Source of the DNA: Haematospirillum jordaniae
GTDB lineage: Bacteria > Pseudomonadota > Alphaproteobacteria > Rhodospirillales > Rhodospirillaceae
Length of the DNA: 64,000 nucleotides
Reading direction: 5' to 3'
Assembly (NCBI RefSeq): GCF_001611975.1
Contig: NZ_CP014525.1
Coordinates: forward strand, 240,001 to 304,000
A program made the position numbers and the translations under genes. A model generated the notes under the pieces. That model ran no database searches. It was not told the DNA's origin and saw only the letters and a program-made list of their open reading frames with translations. Shown one piece after another: positions 28,055 through 36,236 of the stretch (position 1 is its first letter; every line of letters starts with the position of its first letter).

Positions 28055-28099
28055 CCGGGCTGGTAAGGACTTCTTCCCGACACCACCTTGCCAGCCCGG
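28055..28099 (+). terminator. Hairpin between trxB and the LysR gene
   Basis: 14-bp stem with one wobble pair, ccgggctggtaagg (28055-28068) / ccttgccagcccgg (28086-28099), with a 17-nt loop, 9 bp past the trxB stop. No T-run follows, so it may be a weak terminator or an operator-like repeat. Confidence 0.5.
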
Positions 28100-28153
28100 G
28101 CTTGGTACCAGTACCCTTGGAATAGAACAAAATTTGAAGAAAACGAGAGAATT

Positions 28154-29071
28154 ATGGCCGGGCGACAGGGCACCATGATGGACTGGGATAAACTGCGTGT
28201 TTTTCACACCGTCGCAGAGGCTGGTAGCTTTACCCATGCAGGGGATGTGCTGCACCTGAGTCAGTCTGCCGTCAGCCGGCAGATCAGTGCCTTAGAAGAA
28301 AGCCTGCGGGTCTCCCTGTTTCACCGCCACGCCCGTGGCCTGATCCTGACCGAGCAGGGAGAACTTCTGTATCACACCGTGCACGAGGTGTTTGCGCGCC
28401 TGTCGATGGTTGAGGCACGGATCACCGAAAGCAGGGAACGCCCTGAAGGCTTGCTGAAGGTTACAACGACGGTTGCTTTCGGGTCCGTATGGCTGACTCC
28501 CCGCATTACCGACTTTATGGAGCAATACCCCAGCATAGAGATATCGCTTCTGCTTGATGATCAGGAAGTGGATCTGGCCATGCGCGCCGCTGATGTTGCC
28601 ATTCGCTTCAACGCCCCCCGCCAGCCTGATTTGATCCAAAGGCATCTGATCAACCTGCATTACAATGTCTATGCTGCACCAGAATACCTGCAAAAACATG
28701 GCACACCCAAGACACCGGCAGATCTCGACAATCACCGGCTTATCACGTACGGCGATGATTCAAGGGCGCCTGTTGACAACATGAACTGGCTTTTATCTGC
28801 CGGAACGACAACGCCTCGCTCTGCAGTTCTGCGTATCAACAACATATACGGGATTTATCGCGCCGTGCACTCCGGCTTGGGCATTGCGGCTCTTCCGGAT
28901 TATTTTGCCTCAGTCGCATCCAACTTGGTACAGGTGCTTCCTGAACTGCGCGGACCAAGTTTTGACTGTTATTTTGTATACCCAGAAGAGCTTCGTCACT
29001 CAAAGCGCGTTATGGTCTTCCGGGACTTTCTTCTCCAGAAGCTCCAGAAAGACAATACACCGGCCCCCTGA
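28154..29071 (+). CDS. LysR family transcriptional regulator
   Basis: A LysR-type regulator of 305 residues from the ATG at 28154, which follows a weak GAGAG site; ATGs at 28175 and 28178 are alternatives. The N-terminal winged helix reads LRVFHTVAEAGSFTHAGDVLHLSQSAVSRQISALEESL. The C-terminal periplasmic-binding-like domain starts near residue 95 (GLLKVTTTVAFGSVWLTPRI) and should bind an effector. The gene reads away from trxB on the same strand. I cannot name the target genes or the effector. Confidence 0.93.
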   Translation: MAGRQGTMMDWDKLRVFHTVAEAGSFTHAGDVLHLSQSAVSRQISALEESLRVSLFHRHARGLILTEQGELLYHTVHEVFARLSMVEARITESRERPEGLLKVTTTVAFGSVWLTPRITDFMEQYPSIEISLLLDDQEVDLAMRAADVAIRFNAPRQPDLIQRHLINLHYNVYAAPEYLQKHGTPKTPADLDNHRLITYGDDSRAPVDNMNWLLSAGTTTPRSAVLRINNIYGIYRAVHSGLGIAALPDYFASVASNLVQVLPELRGPSFDCYFVYPEELRHSKRVMVFRDFLLQKLQKDNTPAP

Positions 29072-29152
29072 CAATCATGACACACCCGAAGCATGCACAA
29101 AGCGCATGGCAGCAGAAGATCTTTTGCTTTGGTGTGTTTCGCCGCCGCCCCC

Positions 29153-29325
29153 TACACTTTCAACCCTGCTGCTCACCAACACGAGCAGCAGGACTGGCGT
29201 GGGAGTAATCCTAAGTTATTCCCACACGGTTGCCGGGCTTGCCCGGCGGTTTTATCCTAGCGTCTCTCATCGGACGTAATGCCTCCCTGTTCACTCAGGC
29301 CCCGCTTATGCGGGGCTTTTTTTTT
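29153..29325 (+). ncRNA. Candidate small RNA (hairpin-rich intergenic transcript)
   Basis: In the 281-bp gap between the LysR gene and the DUF3253 gene there is a run of hairpins. These are cctgctgctc/gagcagcagg (29165-29174 / 29183-29192, perfect 10 bp), gtggga/tcccac around 29199-29224, gccggg/cccggc (29232-29237 / 29242-29247) followed by GGTTTTA, and a strong terminator at 29299-29325. A weak promoter-like pair TTGGTG-18 bp-TACACT (29129-29158) would start transcription near 29165. No open reading frame explains this. I do not recognise a known RNA family, and a simple 6S fold seems excluded because the 5' end pairs with itself. Confidence 0.3.
29299..29325 (+). terminator. Strong rho-independent terminator
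   Basis: gccccgc (29299-29305) pairs with gcggggc (29310-29316) around a 4-nt loop, followed by nine T residues. It lies 228 bp beyond the LysR stop codon, too far to be that gene's only terminator, so something else on the plus strand may end here. Confidence 0.9.
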
Positions 29326-29352
29326 AAAGACAGAGCATTACAGAGTTACCCG

Positions 29353-29649
29353 TCACTCCACAGGCAAACGCACACGGACAAGCCCCCTGAAATCGTTTGG
29401 GTCTTGCACCTCACCCCCACGAACAATTTCAACACGCCCACTGCGCGCCAAGCTAAGCACCTGCTGCTTGACCGGATTCATGAAACGGCGCCAGCCATCA
29501 TCAGGATCCTTTGGGCGGCGGCGCTGGGAGAAATATACCTTGGCGATTTCTTGCGCACTGACGCCACGCATACCGGCTTCAGCAGCCATGGATAACACAA
29601 GATTCACTATAGGATCCCCCTTGGGGGATTCAGGGACAGCATCAGTCAT
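29353..29649 (-). CDS. DUF3253 domain protein
   Basis: A 98-residue protein from the ATG at 29649 (MTDAVPES); in-frame ATGs at 29664 and 29706 are alternatives, none with a clear ribosome-binding site. Residues about 14-98 match the DUF3253 pattern: IVNLVLSMAAEAGMRGVSAQEIAKVYF, then a Trp-containing RRFMNPVKQQVLSLARSGRVEIVRGGEV, and the ending GLVRVRLP. It looks like a small winged-helix fold, which would suit nucleic acid binding, but no function is known. It lies 77 bp downstream of nothing on its strand, and the solute-binding gene upstream (29727) could be co-transcribed. Confidence 0.8.
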   Translation of the reverse strand: MTDAVPESPKGDPIVNLVLSMAAEAGMRGVSAQEIAKVYFSQRRRPKDPDDGWRRFMNPVKQQVLSLARSGRVEIVRGGEVQDPNDFRGLVRVRLPVE

Positions 29650-29726
29650 CACAGTCTCGTACATACAAAGCAGTTCTGCATGCAATAGAGGCTCTACGAG
29701 GATCATGCAAGCCCTCGAAGAGGAAA

Positions 29727-30503
29727 CTACTCAATAAGGTCGTGCCGCCGCCGCAGGTCCTTGAGGGTACCGTCACCCGCCATCACGACCAAGGCTGCAT
29801 TAAACCGTTCAACAATTTCAGCCGCATCAGCGCGATGACGCGAAACACCGGCAACCAAGGGCGTTTCGTGGATAGCGCCCCGAGTCAGACGAATATCACC
29901 CGCCAACGCGGACAGCGAACGACGCAACTGGCTGCGCATAAGCCCTTCATCATCCAGCGTCGCATCCAGTCCACCCGTGGCAACCGCACGAATATTGTCC
30001 TCTACAGATGGCCCGACGACCCTTTGGATATAGGGTGCATCAAGAAAATCAGGGGGATAACCATAACCGGCAACAACCCCCACTTTCTTTCCCTTCAGAT
30101 CCTCTAGCCGCGTATATTCAAAGGAATCCGTCTTCGCTACAGCAAAAACCAAGCGGTTTGCATGCAGGAGGCGTGTAAAAATGAGAAAACTCTCCCGCGA
30201 CGGCACATACCAAGAACAGGTAATGACATCGGCTTCCCCGCTGGACACACTTTCCAGAACCTTGCGCCAGTCCATAAGCTGTATTTCAACCTTATACCCG
30301 GCTCTTTCCAGCGCCGTTTTGGTCACATCCGGGCAGAACCCCTGTTCCTTCAGGTCATGATCGGAATAAGGGGGGTAATGCTCCAGACTGGCAACAACCA
30401 AAACATCAGAAGCAGCAAGAGATCCCTTGGAAAGCAAGGACAGCAGAAGCACTGTCAGAATATCCCGGATCCACCTCCAACGGTGGAAACCATTTTTTTC
30501 CAT
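29727..30503 (-). CDS. Periplasmic solute-binding protein (SBP_bac_3 type), no transporter adjacent
   Basis: A 258-residue secreted protein starting MEKNGFHRWRW at 30503 after a G-rich ribosome-binding site. A signal peptide covers about residues 1-30 (ILTVLLLSLLSKGSLAA). The mature part follows the family-3 binding fold: LEHYPPYSD, CPDVTKTALERAGYKVEIQLMDWRKVLESVSSGEADVITC, SFLIFTRLLHANRLVFAV, LEDLKGKKVGVVAGYGY. Such proteins bind amino acids or similar small ligands for ABC importers, or act as sensors. No permease or ATPase gene is near, so the partner is unknown. It lies just downstream of petABC but beyond that operon's terminator. Confidence 0.88.
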   Translation of the reverse strand: MEKNGFHRWRWIRDILTVLLLSLLSKGSLAASDVLVVASLEHYPPYSDHDLKEQGFCPDVTKTALERAGYKVEIQLMDWRKVLESVSSGEADVITCSWYVPSRESFLIFTRLLHANRLVFAVAKTDSFEYTRLEDLKGKKVGVVAGYGYPPDFLDAPYIQRVVGPSVEDNIRAVATGGLDATLDDEGLMRSQLRRSLSALAGDIRLTRGAIHETPLVAGVSRHRADAAEIVERFNAALVVMAGDGTLKDLRRRHDLIE

Positions 30504-30527
30504 AGCCCCACCCCCCCCTAAACAATA

Positions 30528-30561
30528 GAAAAAGAGCCGCCGGACTTTACGCGGCGGCTCT
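30528..30561 (-). terminator. Rho-independent terminator of petABC
   Basis: 10-bp stem, + strand arms agagccgccg (30533-30542) and cggcggctct (30552-30561). On the minus strand it is followed by CTTTTTCTATT. It lies 25 bp beyond the petC stop. Confidence 0.9.
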
Positions 30562-30585
30562 CTGAAAGCCTTCTGGAAGGCTAGA

Positions 30586-31359
30586 TCAATGTTCCACATC
30601 CTTCCAGATCTGGCGCTTCAGGGCATAGAAAAGCGCCGTCATCACCAGAAGGAAAATCATCACCTTAACACCCAATGACTTACGCGCTTCCAGTTCCGGC
30701 TCAGCTGACCAATTCAGGAAGGCAACAATATCACGGCTGATCGCTGCCGCCGTATTCGGAGATCCGTCAGGGTAGGTAACAGTCTCGTCATAAATCATCT
30801 GCGGCATGCCAATCTGGTGCCCAGGGAAGGCCGGGTTATAGTACATCCCCGCCATAACCTCTGTACCCTTTGGCGGCTCTTCATAAGATGTCAGGAGGGT
30901 AAAGAGATAGTCAGGGCCATGGGGACGAGCCTTGGCCATCAGGGACAGGTCAGGCGGTAAAGCCCCACCGTTTGCAGCACGCGCTGCCTGATCATTGGCA
31001 TAAGGCCCCTTGATCGGGTCGGCCGGAACACCAGGGCGAATCTTCGGCTCGCCGCTGTCATCAAAGCCATCCTGATATTCAAAGGCCGCCGCATAGTCTT
31101 TGACTTCATCCTCGGTCAGGCCAATCTCTGCCAAATTGCGATAGCGGATCAGCTTGAGGCTGTGACAGGTCGCGCATACCTCTTGATACACCTGCAACCC
31201 ACGACGAAGCTGGGCACGGTCATAATGACCAAACACACCCTGCCAAGACCAAGGTTGCGTTACCAGCTTGGTATCGGTCCCGGCAGCATAAGCAGGGGAG
31301 AGAAGAGCGACAACAGACCATCCAAGCGCCACAACGGCGGCAATAAGAAGCTTTTGCAT
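30586..31359 (-). CDS. petC: Cytochrome c1 of the bc1 complex
   Basis: A 257-residue membrane-anchored c-type cytochrome that passes electrons from the Rieske protein to soluble cytochrome c. A signal peptide (about 1-26, ending SPAYAAG) is followed by the haem-binding CATCH at C62/C65/H66. The axial-Met region is GHQIGMPQMI. A single C-terminal membrane helix (VMIFLLVMTALFYAL) anchors the protein before a basic end. The start codon overlaps the petB stop (TGATG), indicating coupled translation. Last gene of petABC. Confidence 0.97.
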   Translation of the reverse strand: MQKLLIAAVVALGWSVVALLSPAYAAGTDTKLVTQPWSWQGVFGHYDRAQLRRGLQVYQEVCATCHSLKLIRYRNLAEIGLTEDEVKDYAAAFEYQDGFDDSGEPKIRPGVPADPIKGPYANDQAARAANGGALPPDLSLMAKARPHGPDYLFTLLTSYEEPPKGTEVMAGMYYNPAFPGHQIGMPQMIYDETVTYPDGSPNTAAAISRDIVAFLNWSAEPELEARKSLGVKVMIFLLVMTALFYALKRQIWKDVEH

Positions 31360-32585
31360 CAGGCGCTCTCCGTCGCAGCTTTCTTCGTGACCGCAAGCGC
31401 AATGCTTTCCGGCAGGGGACGCGGCTTCTCAAGCCAGCCAACCAGCGGCGTAACGACCAGAAGATGGATAAAATACCAGGCGGTTGCAATCTGACCAATC
31501 AGGATATAGGGCTCTTCAGCCGGCTTGCCCCCGATGTAACCCAAAAGCATGCAATCCGCGATGAACAGCATCACAAACCACTTGTAAACCGGACGGAAAG
31601 TACAGGAACGAACCTTGGACGTATCCAGCCACGGCATGGCAGCCAAAATGACAATGGCACCAAACATCAGCAAAACGCCGCCTAGTTTGTCCGGTACAGC
31701 ACGCAAAATGGCGTAGAACGGCAGGAAATACCACTCAGGAACAATGTGCGCCGGTGTCACCATCGGGTTGGCCGGAATGTAATTGTCCGGATGACCTAGA
31801 TAATTCGGTGCCCAAAACACAAACACCATGAAAAACATCATAAACACGCCCACACCAAACAAATCCTTGATGGTGTAGTACGGATGAAATGGCAGGCTAT
31901 CCTGCGGACCCTTCATATTAATTCCAAGCGGATTGTTGGAACTGACAGTATGCAAGGCCCATACGTGCAAGACGACGATACCAACCAGCACGAATGGCAA
32001 TAGGAAGTGAAGGGCAAAGAAACGGTTCAAGGTCGGGTTATCAACCGAGAAACCACCCCACAGCCACGTCACAATATGCTCACCAACCAAAGGAATAGCT
32101 GAAAACAGGTTGGTGATAACCGTGGCTCCCCAGAAGGACATCTGTCCCCAAGGCAGAACGTAGCCCATAAAGGCAGTCCCCATCATGATCAGCATGATGA
32201 TCAGCCCAAGCCACCACAAAACCTCCCGCGGGGGTTTGTAAGAGCCATAATAGAAGGCGCGCACCATGTGCAGGTAAACCACGATAAAGAACATCGAGGC
32301 CCCGTTCGCATGCACATAGCGCATCAACCAGCCATAGTTGACATCGCGCATGATGCGCTCGACGGAAACAAAGGCCAGACCGGTGTTGGCCGCATAGTTC
32401 ATGGCCAGGAACAAGCCGGATAAAATCATGATGACAAGAACCAAGCCGGCCAAGGAACCAAAGTTCCACCAGTAGCTCAGATTCTTGGGGGTCGGATATT
32501 CATAGGCCGTATGATGCAGCATGGAGAAGACGGGCAGACGCTCGTCCAGCCACTTGATGGCCTTGCTTTTTGGAACGAAACTCAT
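31359..32585 (-). CDS. petB: Cytochrome b of the bc1 complex
   Basis: A 408-residue membrane protein that holds the two b haems and the quinol-oxidising and quinone-reducing sites. ATG 32585 (MSFVPKSKAIKWLDERLP) has a GAGAGGGG site upstream; an earlier start at 32603 is less likely. Eight membrane helices are visible. The haem-binding His pairs lie in helices B (YVHANGASMFFIVVYLHMVRA) and D (FFALHFLLPFVLVGIVVLHVWALH). The quinol-site signature PEWY reads VPEWYFLPFYAILR. It starts 14 bp after petA. Confidence 0.98.
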   Translation of the reverse strand: MSFVPKSKAIKWLDERLPVFSMLHHTAYEYPTPKNLSYWWNFGSLAGLVLVIMILSGLFLAMNYAANTGLAFVSVERIMRDVNYGWLMRYVHANGASMFFIVVYLHMVRAFYYGSYKPPREVLWWLGLIIMLIMMGTAFMGYVLPWGQMSFWGATVITNLFSAIPLVGEHIVTWLWGGFSVDNPTLNRFFALHFLLPFVLVGIVVLHVWALHTVSSNNPLGINMKGPQDSLPFHPYYTIKDLFGVGVFMMFFMVFVFWAPNYLGHPDNYIPANPMVTPAHIVPEWYFLPFYAILRAVPDKLGGVLLMFGAIVILAAMPWLDTSKVRSCTFRPVYKWFVMLFIADCMLLGYIGGKPAEEPYILIGQIATAWYFIHLLVVTPLVGWLEKPRPLPESIALAVTKKAATESA

Positions 32586-32599
32586 CCTGTGCGCCCCTC

Positions 32600-33151
32600 T
32601 CAACCAATCTTCACGGTGTTCTCGCCCAGAAACGCGTATTCCGGGATATGCAGGTTAAGCGGCGCAGGCCCCTTGCGAATACGCCCCGAGGTATCGTAGT
32701 GCGACCCGTGGCATGGACAAAACCAGCCGCCAAAATCACCCTTGGGGTCAACAGCTTTCTGGCCAAGCGGAATACACCCAAGGTGGGTGCACACACCAAC
32801 CATCACCAGCCACTGCGCCTTCTTGACGCGCGCTTCGTCTTTCTGGGGATCACGAAGATCCGCCGTATTCACAGCACGAGCGGCCTCAATCTCTGCAGCT
32901 GTACGATGACGTACGAAAACTGGCTTGCCGCGCCACATCACGGTGATCGCCTGCCCTTCCGCAATGGGCGTAAGATCCACCTCGGTCGACGCAAGAGCCA
33001 AAGTGTCAGCCGCCGGATTCATGCTGTGAACAAACGGCCACAAGGCAAGGCCGGCACCGGCCACCCCGACAGCTGTCGATGCATACAGCAAGAAATCGCG
33101 ACGGGTCTCGCCATCAGATGAACCGTTAGCGGGATTCGCCGTGTCAGCCAT
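32600..33151 (-). CDS. petA: Ubiquinol-cytochrome c reductase Rieske iron-sulfur subunit
   Basis: A 183-residue 2Fe-2S protein. The N-terminus has a Tat-type twin arginine (TRRDFLLYAS, about residues 16-25) followed by a membrane anchor. The cluster ligands lie in C121-T-H123-LGC126 and C145-PC147-H148-GS, including the disulfide cysteines that tune the potential. The GSHYDTSGRIRKGPAPLNL ending is typical of the bc1 type. First gene of petABC; the 222-bp region upstream, divergent from trmL, should hold the operon promoter. Confidence 0.98.
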   Translation of the reverse strand: MADTANPANGSSDGETRRDFLLYASTAVGVAGAGLALWPFVHSMNPAADTLALASTEVDLTPIAEGQAITVMWRGKPVFVRHRTAAEIEAARAVNTADLRDPQKDEARVKKAQWLVMVGVCTHLGCIPLGQKAVDPKGDFGGWFCPCHGSHYDTSGRIRKGPAPLNLHIPEYAFLGENTVKIG

Positions 33152-33373
33152 CCTCTAAACCCCTCTCCATAGCACGCTGGGGAAACGCGCAAACGCTGAA
33201 AAAAACACGCACCCAGCCCCGTCGGCCCCTGGTACGCCTGATATTCGGTATGCCCTGCCCCCGTTTCCCGACGGAGACACAGCCCATCCGCGCGGTATAA
33301 AACAAATCAGACCCTTTGAAAAGTCATCGGCTTTCGCAGATGGCCATTTGACATTGTACCCGGAGATACCACG

Positions 33374-33850
33374 ATGCGCATCGCGCTTTATCAACCCGAT
33401 ATTCCCCAGAATGCCGGTGCCATGATTCGCTTGACCGCTTGCCTTGGCCTAGAACTGGATATTATCGGTCCTTGCGGATTCGTACACGATGATAGTCGCA
33501 TGCGGCGGGCAGGTCTCGACTATTCCCAGCGGACACATACCCTGTGGCATAGATCATGGTCTGCTTTTCTTGATGAACACATATGCCGCAAAAGCCGCCT
33601 TGTCCTGCTGACAACGCGGGCCTCGACACCACATACAGACGTGATGTTCCATCCTGATGATACACTTCTGCTGGGGCGTGAAAGCTGCGGGGTCCCAGCA
33701 GAAGTCCATGACCGCTCCGACTTGCAAATATGTGTGCCAATGAAACCGGGCATGCGGTCACTGAATGTTGTCACAGCAGCAGCTATGATTACCGGGGAAG
33801 CCCTGCGCCAGACCAACGGCTTTCACCCTGTTCATGCATCACAGGTCTGA
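33374..33850 (+). CDS. trmL: tRNA (cytidine(34)-2'-O)-methyltransferase TrmL
   Basis: A 158-residue SPOUT-class methyltransferase that 2'-O-methylates the wobble base of tRNA-Leu isoacceptors. It begins MRIALYQPDIPQNAGAMIR. The knot motifs are LLLGRESCGVP and MKPGMRSLNVVTAAAMI, which form the S-adenosylmethionine site. The length matches the minimal TrmL/YibK form without extra RNA-binding domains. GGAGA precedes the ATG. It is divergent from petABC and convergent with the cyclic-nucleotide-binding gene. Confidence 0.94.
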   Translation: MRIALYQPDIPQNAGAMIRLTACLGLELDIIGPCGFVHDDSRMRRAGLDYSQRTHTLWHRSWSAFLDEHICRKSRLVLLTTRASTPHTDVMFHPDDTLLLGRESCGVPAEVHDRSDLQICVPMKPGMRSLNVVTAAAMITGEALRQTNGFHPVHASQV

Positions 33851-33911
33851 AGCGGAAGAATGCCGCAGATACAGATATGTCCTTGCAGCCACACATGACA
33901 TGAAAGAACTA

Positions 33912-35813
33912 TCACAGCCGGAAGATCAGGTCATCTTCCTCGCGCAGGGGGGCAGGAACACGCAATGGTGCAGGTTCATCCGCCCAGCGCACCGCAGCAA
34001 CCGGACGAATATCCTGGCGTCGCAACATGTCTTCGGCCCGCTGCAAATTCTTTTCGATGGTTGTGTACAAAGCTCGGCCACGGCCACCATTCTCGCGGTA
34101 TACAGCCAAAGCGTCACGAAAAGCAGCAGCGGCCAACCGCAAAAACTCTGGATCGCTTGTGTACTTTGCCATCAGGAACAGGGCAGATCCCATGTTGTTC
34201 CGTGTGGCTGCAAACAGGTGTGGAGCCGCTTCCGGGGTGCGTACCTCCAGCGCGACACGGCACAGGTCCACAGCCTTGCCCAAGACCTCGATATTCCGGT
34301 TATGATCCCCCCAGACCTGCAAGGCCTGAGCCATGGCATGCATGGCGTCGGACCAGCGCCACGGATCATCGGCACGATTGATCACACCCGTTGCGTCCCG
34401 GAAACTCAGCAAAGCCTCACGCAGGGTATGGTCATCACCCGTCATCAAGTCCAGACGGAACAGGGCGGTGCCAATACGGTACTGCAACCGCCCCCATAAC
34501 TGGGGATCATCATCACGCTGAACACCCCGCAACCCGTTGCGATAGATCTGCACAGCCTCGCGCAGGGTTTGCTCGTCATCACTTTTCTCGGCATGCCCCT
34601 GAACAACCATCCCCAAGGCCAAGGACAGACGGGCCACGCCACGGGTATCATCGGACAAGAGGTTCAGCGCACTGCGCCATGCCTCTGCCGCGCGCTCCTG
34701 AAGGTCGGAACGGCGAATGCAATTGGCCGCCGTTGCCGCCACATAGCCATAGATGGCAAGCAACTGACCGACAGCCGCCGCATCAAGCTGTTCCGGCGGA
34801 TTAAACACAACGTCAGCCGCCTGATCAGTCAGGGTTACCAAGGCCATACTGTCATCAGCAGTCATCAACGGCTGAAATCCGTTGGCAAAGGCAGTCAGGA
34901 CACATGCCTTCAGCAAGGGGGCCCAACGCGCATCGAAATCAGCAGGAAGGATCAGTGCCTGATCAGGTGGAAGCCCACCCGGACGATCACCAACCGGTGG
35001 CGTCGTGGTGCAAAACCGGAGTTCGATCAGGCGCCCGTCGCCAGTTTCCCCTCCCCAGACAAGAACATCGACACGCTCGTCCTCCAGCATGCGGCGCGCC
35101 CGGGCCTGCGACGCGGCTGCACTGTAAACCGGCATACCCAGCGCCGGTGGAAACAAAGAACCCGACGACGGCTTGACCACCATGTGCTCAAGCCCACTCA
35201 GCGCCTCGATTAGATAGGGGCGCTGGTCGTACTCGGGCTCAAGGGACAGAGGGGTCACCATAATGGTACGAACCCGGCGCCGCGCAGCCCGGGCCTTGAT
35301 ACCCGGTACAAAAGCCCGCGCAAGACGCCCGAACAGAGAATTGGAACGACGCCCCACCTCCCATGACGGAACACCCGGCGGAGGAACAGAGGCCGGCGGT
35401 CCACTCAGGGCAACAAGCTCACGACTGGCTGACAGCACCGGATCCGTCAGGTCAATATCACCACGCACCAAGCGCTCGTCCGTATCCCGCTGCCGCTTGG
35501 CCAGCTGAGTCATGATCTTCAGGGCAGACGCCGGATCGGTCTGAATAGCCTTCAGGAACTCAGACCGCGGAATGGCCTTGGCAATGACATCGGTATCTGC
35601 ACGGGCTGTAAAGCTTCGGGCGCTGTTATCCAGAATCCCGCTTTCCCCGAACAGGTCACCACGCCCCAGAATGGACAAGCGCATCGGCGCGCCCGTAACA
35701 CCGGACTTGACCAACTCAACGCGGCCACTTTCAATCACCCAAGCCGCATCACTGTCATCCCCCTCGCGGAAGATGATATCACCAGCCAGAAAATGGCGCG
35801 TTTCACTGCGCAC
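33912..35813 (-). CDS. Cyclic-nucleotide-binding domain protein with long helical-repeat C-terminus
   Basis: A 633-residue soluble protein. Residues about 1-120 form a cNMP-binding domain (FLAGDIIFREGDDSDAAWVIESGRVEL, then GRGDLFGESGILDNSARSFTARA, with the phosphate-binding cassette). Residues 150-330 are less clear, with an Arg-rich stretch and an alpha/beta-like region. Residues about 370-610 are Ala-rich helical repeats of TPR type (AEAWRSALNLLSDDTRGVARLSLALGMVV, LWGRLQYRIGTALFRLDL, RNNMGSALFLMAKYT). No DNA-binding, kinase or cyclase domain is present, so it is not a Crp-type regulator. A role as a cyclic-nucleotide-responsive scaffold is inference only. A small gene of unknown function lies 31 bp upstream on the same strand. 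Confidence 0.88.
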   Translation of the reverse strand: MRSETRHFLAGDIIFREGDDSDAAWVIESGRVELVKSGVTGAPMRLSILGRGDLFGESGILDNSARSFTARADTDVIAKAIPRSEFLKAIQTDPASALKIMTQLAKRQRDTDERLVRGDIDLTDPVLSASRELVALSGPPASVPPPGVPSWEVGRRSNSLFGRLARAFVPGIKARAARRRVRTIMVTPLSLEPEYDQRPYLIEALSGLEHMVVKPSSGSLFPPALGMPVYSAAASQARARRMLEDERVDVLVWGGETGDGRLIELRFCTTTPPVGDRPGGLPPDQALILPADFDARWAPLLKACVLTAFANGFQPLMTADDSMALVTLTDQAADVVFNPPEQLDAAAVGQLLAIYGYVAATAANCIRRSDLQERAAEAWRSALNLLSDDTRGVARLSLALGMVVQGHAEKSDDEQTLREAVQIYRNGLRGVQRDDDPQLWGRLQYRIGTALFRLDLMTGDDHTLREALLSFRDATGVINRADDPWRWSDAMHAMAQALQVWGDHNRNIEVLGKAVDLCRVALEVRTPEAAPHLFAATRNNMGSALFLMAKYTSDPEFLRLAAAAFRDALAVYRENGGRGRALYTTIEKNLQRAEDMLRRQDIRPVAAVRWADEPAPLRVPAPLREEDDLIFRL

Positions 35814-35844
35814 GGTGCCCCCCTGACAAACAGATCATGGTACC

Positions 35845-36099
35845 TTAGCCCCCACTTTCAGACGATGTAGCAGACGGCTCCACACCGTCGGCATAACGGA
35901 TAGCGCCTTGGAAAACACGCCCAATTGCAGGCCCCCTTCGGGCCTCAACAAAATGATTTCCGTTATCATCCTGTCCCATGCCCAACACAATAGCACCGCT
36001 TTCGATTTCCTTGGCAACCTGATCATCCGGCAATCCAAGAGCCTTGGCGACAGAGGCAATCAACGTGCTGATTTGTTGATAGTGTTCACGGGTCTCCAC
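35845..36099 (-). CDS. Small protein of unknown function upstream of the cyclic-nucleotide-binding gene
   Basis: An 84-residue protein beginning METREHYQQISTLIASVAKALGLPDDQ. It reads as an N-terminal helix, then a compact segment KEIESGAIVLGMGQDDNGNHFVEA, and a Ser-rich tail. No signal peptide, membrane segment or known motif is visible. It ends 31 bp before the cyclic-nucleotide-binding gene and is on the same strand, so co-transcription is likely. It is divergent from kdsB. The reading is plausible because of its length, position and balanced composition, but the family is not recognised. Confidence 0.65.
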   Translation of the reverse strand: METREHYQQISTLIASVAKALGLPDDQVAKEIESGAIVLGMGQDDNGNHFVEARRGPAIGRVFQGAIRYADGVEPSATSSESGG

Positions 36100-36236
36100 A
36101 ATATGTCACTCCATATCCACAAGCATGCCGACCAGAGTGCGACATTGCAGCCATCCGGGCAAGAGCTTCCCCCCTGCATTATCTTGCTGGTACAGTGCGT
36201 GCTCGAACTTTTGTCGTACCGGAGCATCAGCCCCTC

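Noticed and set aside
27093..28130. 345-codon frame on the minus strand opposite trxB
   Set aside because: Antisense shadow of a clear trxB; composition unlike a real protein.
34569..35213. 214-codon frame opposite the cyclic-nucleotide-binding gene
   Set aside because: Antisense to a well-supported domain; no start signal.
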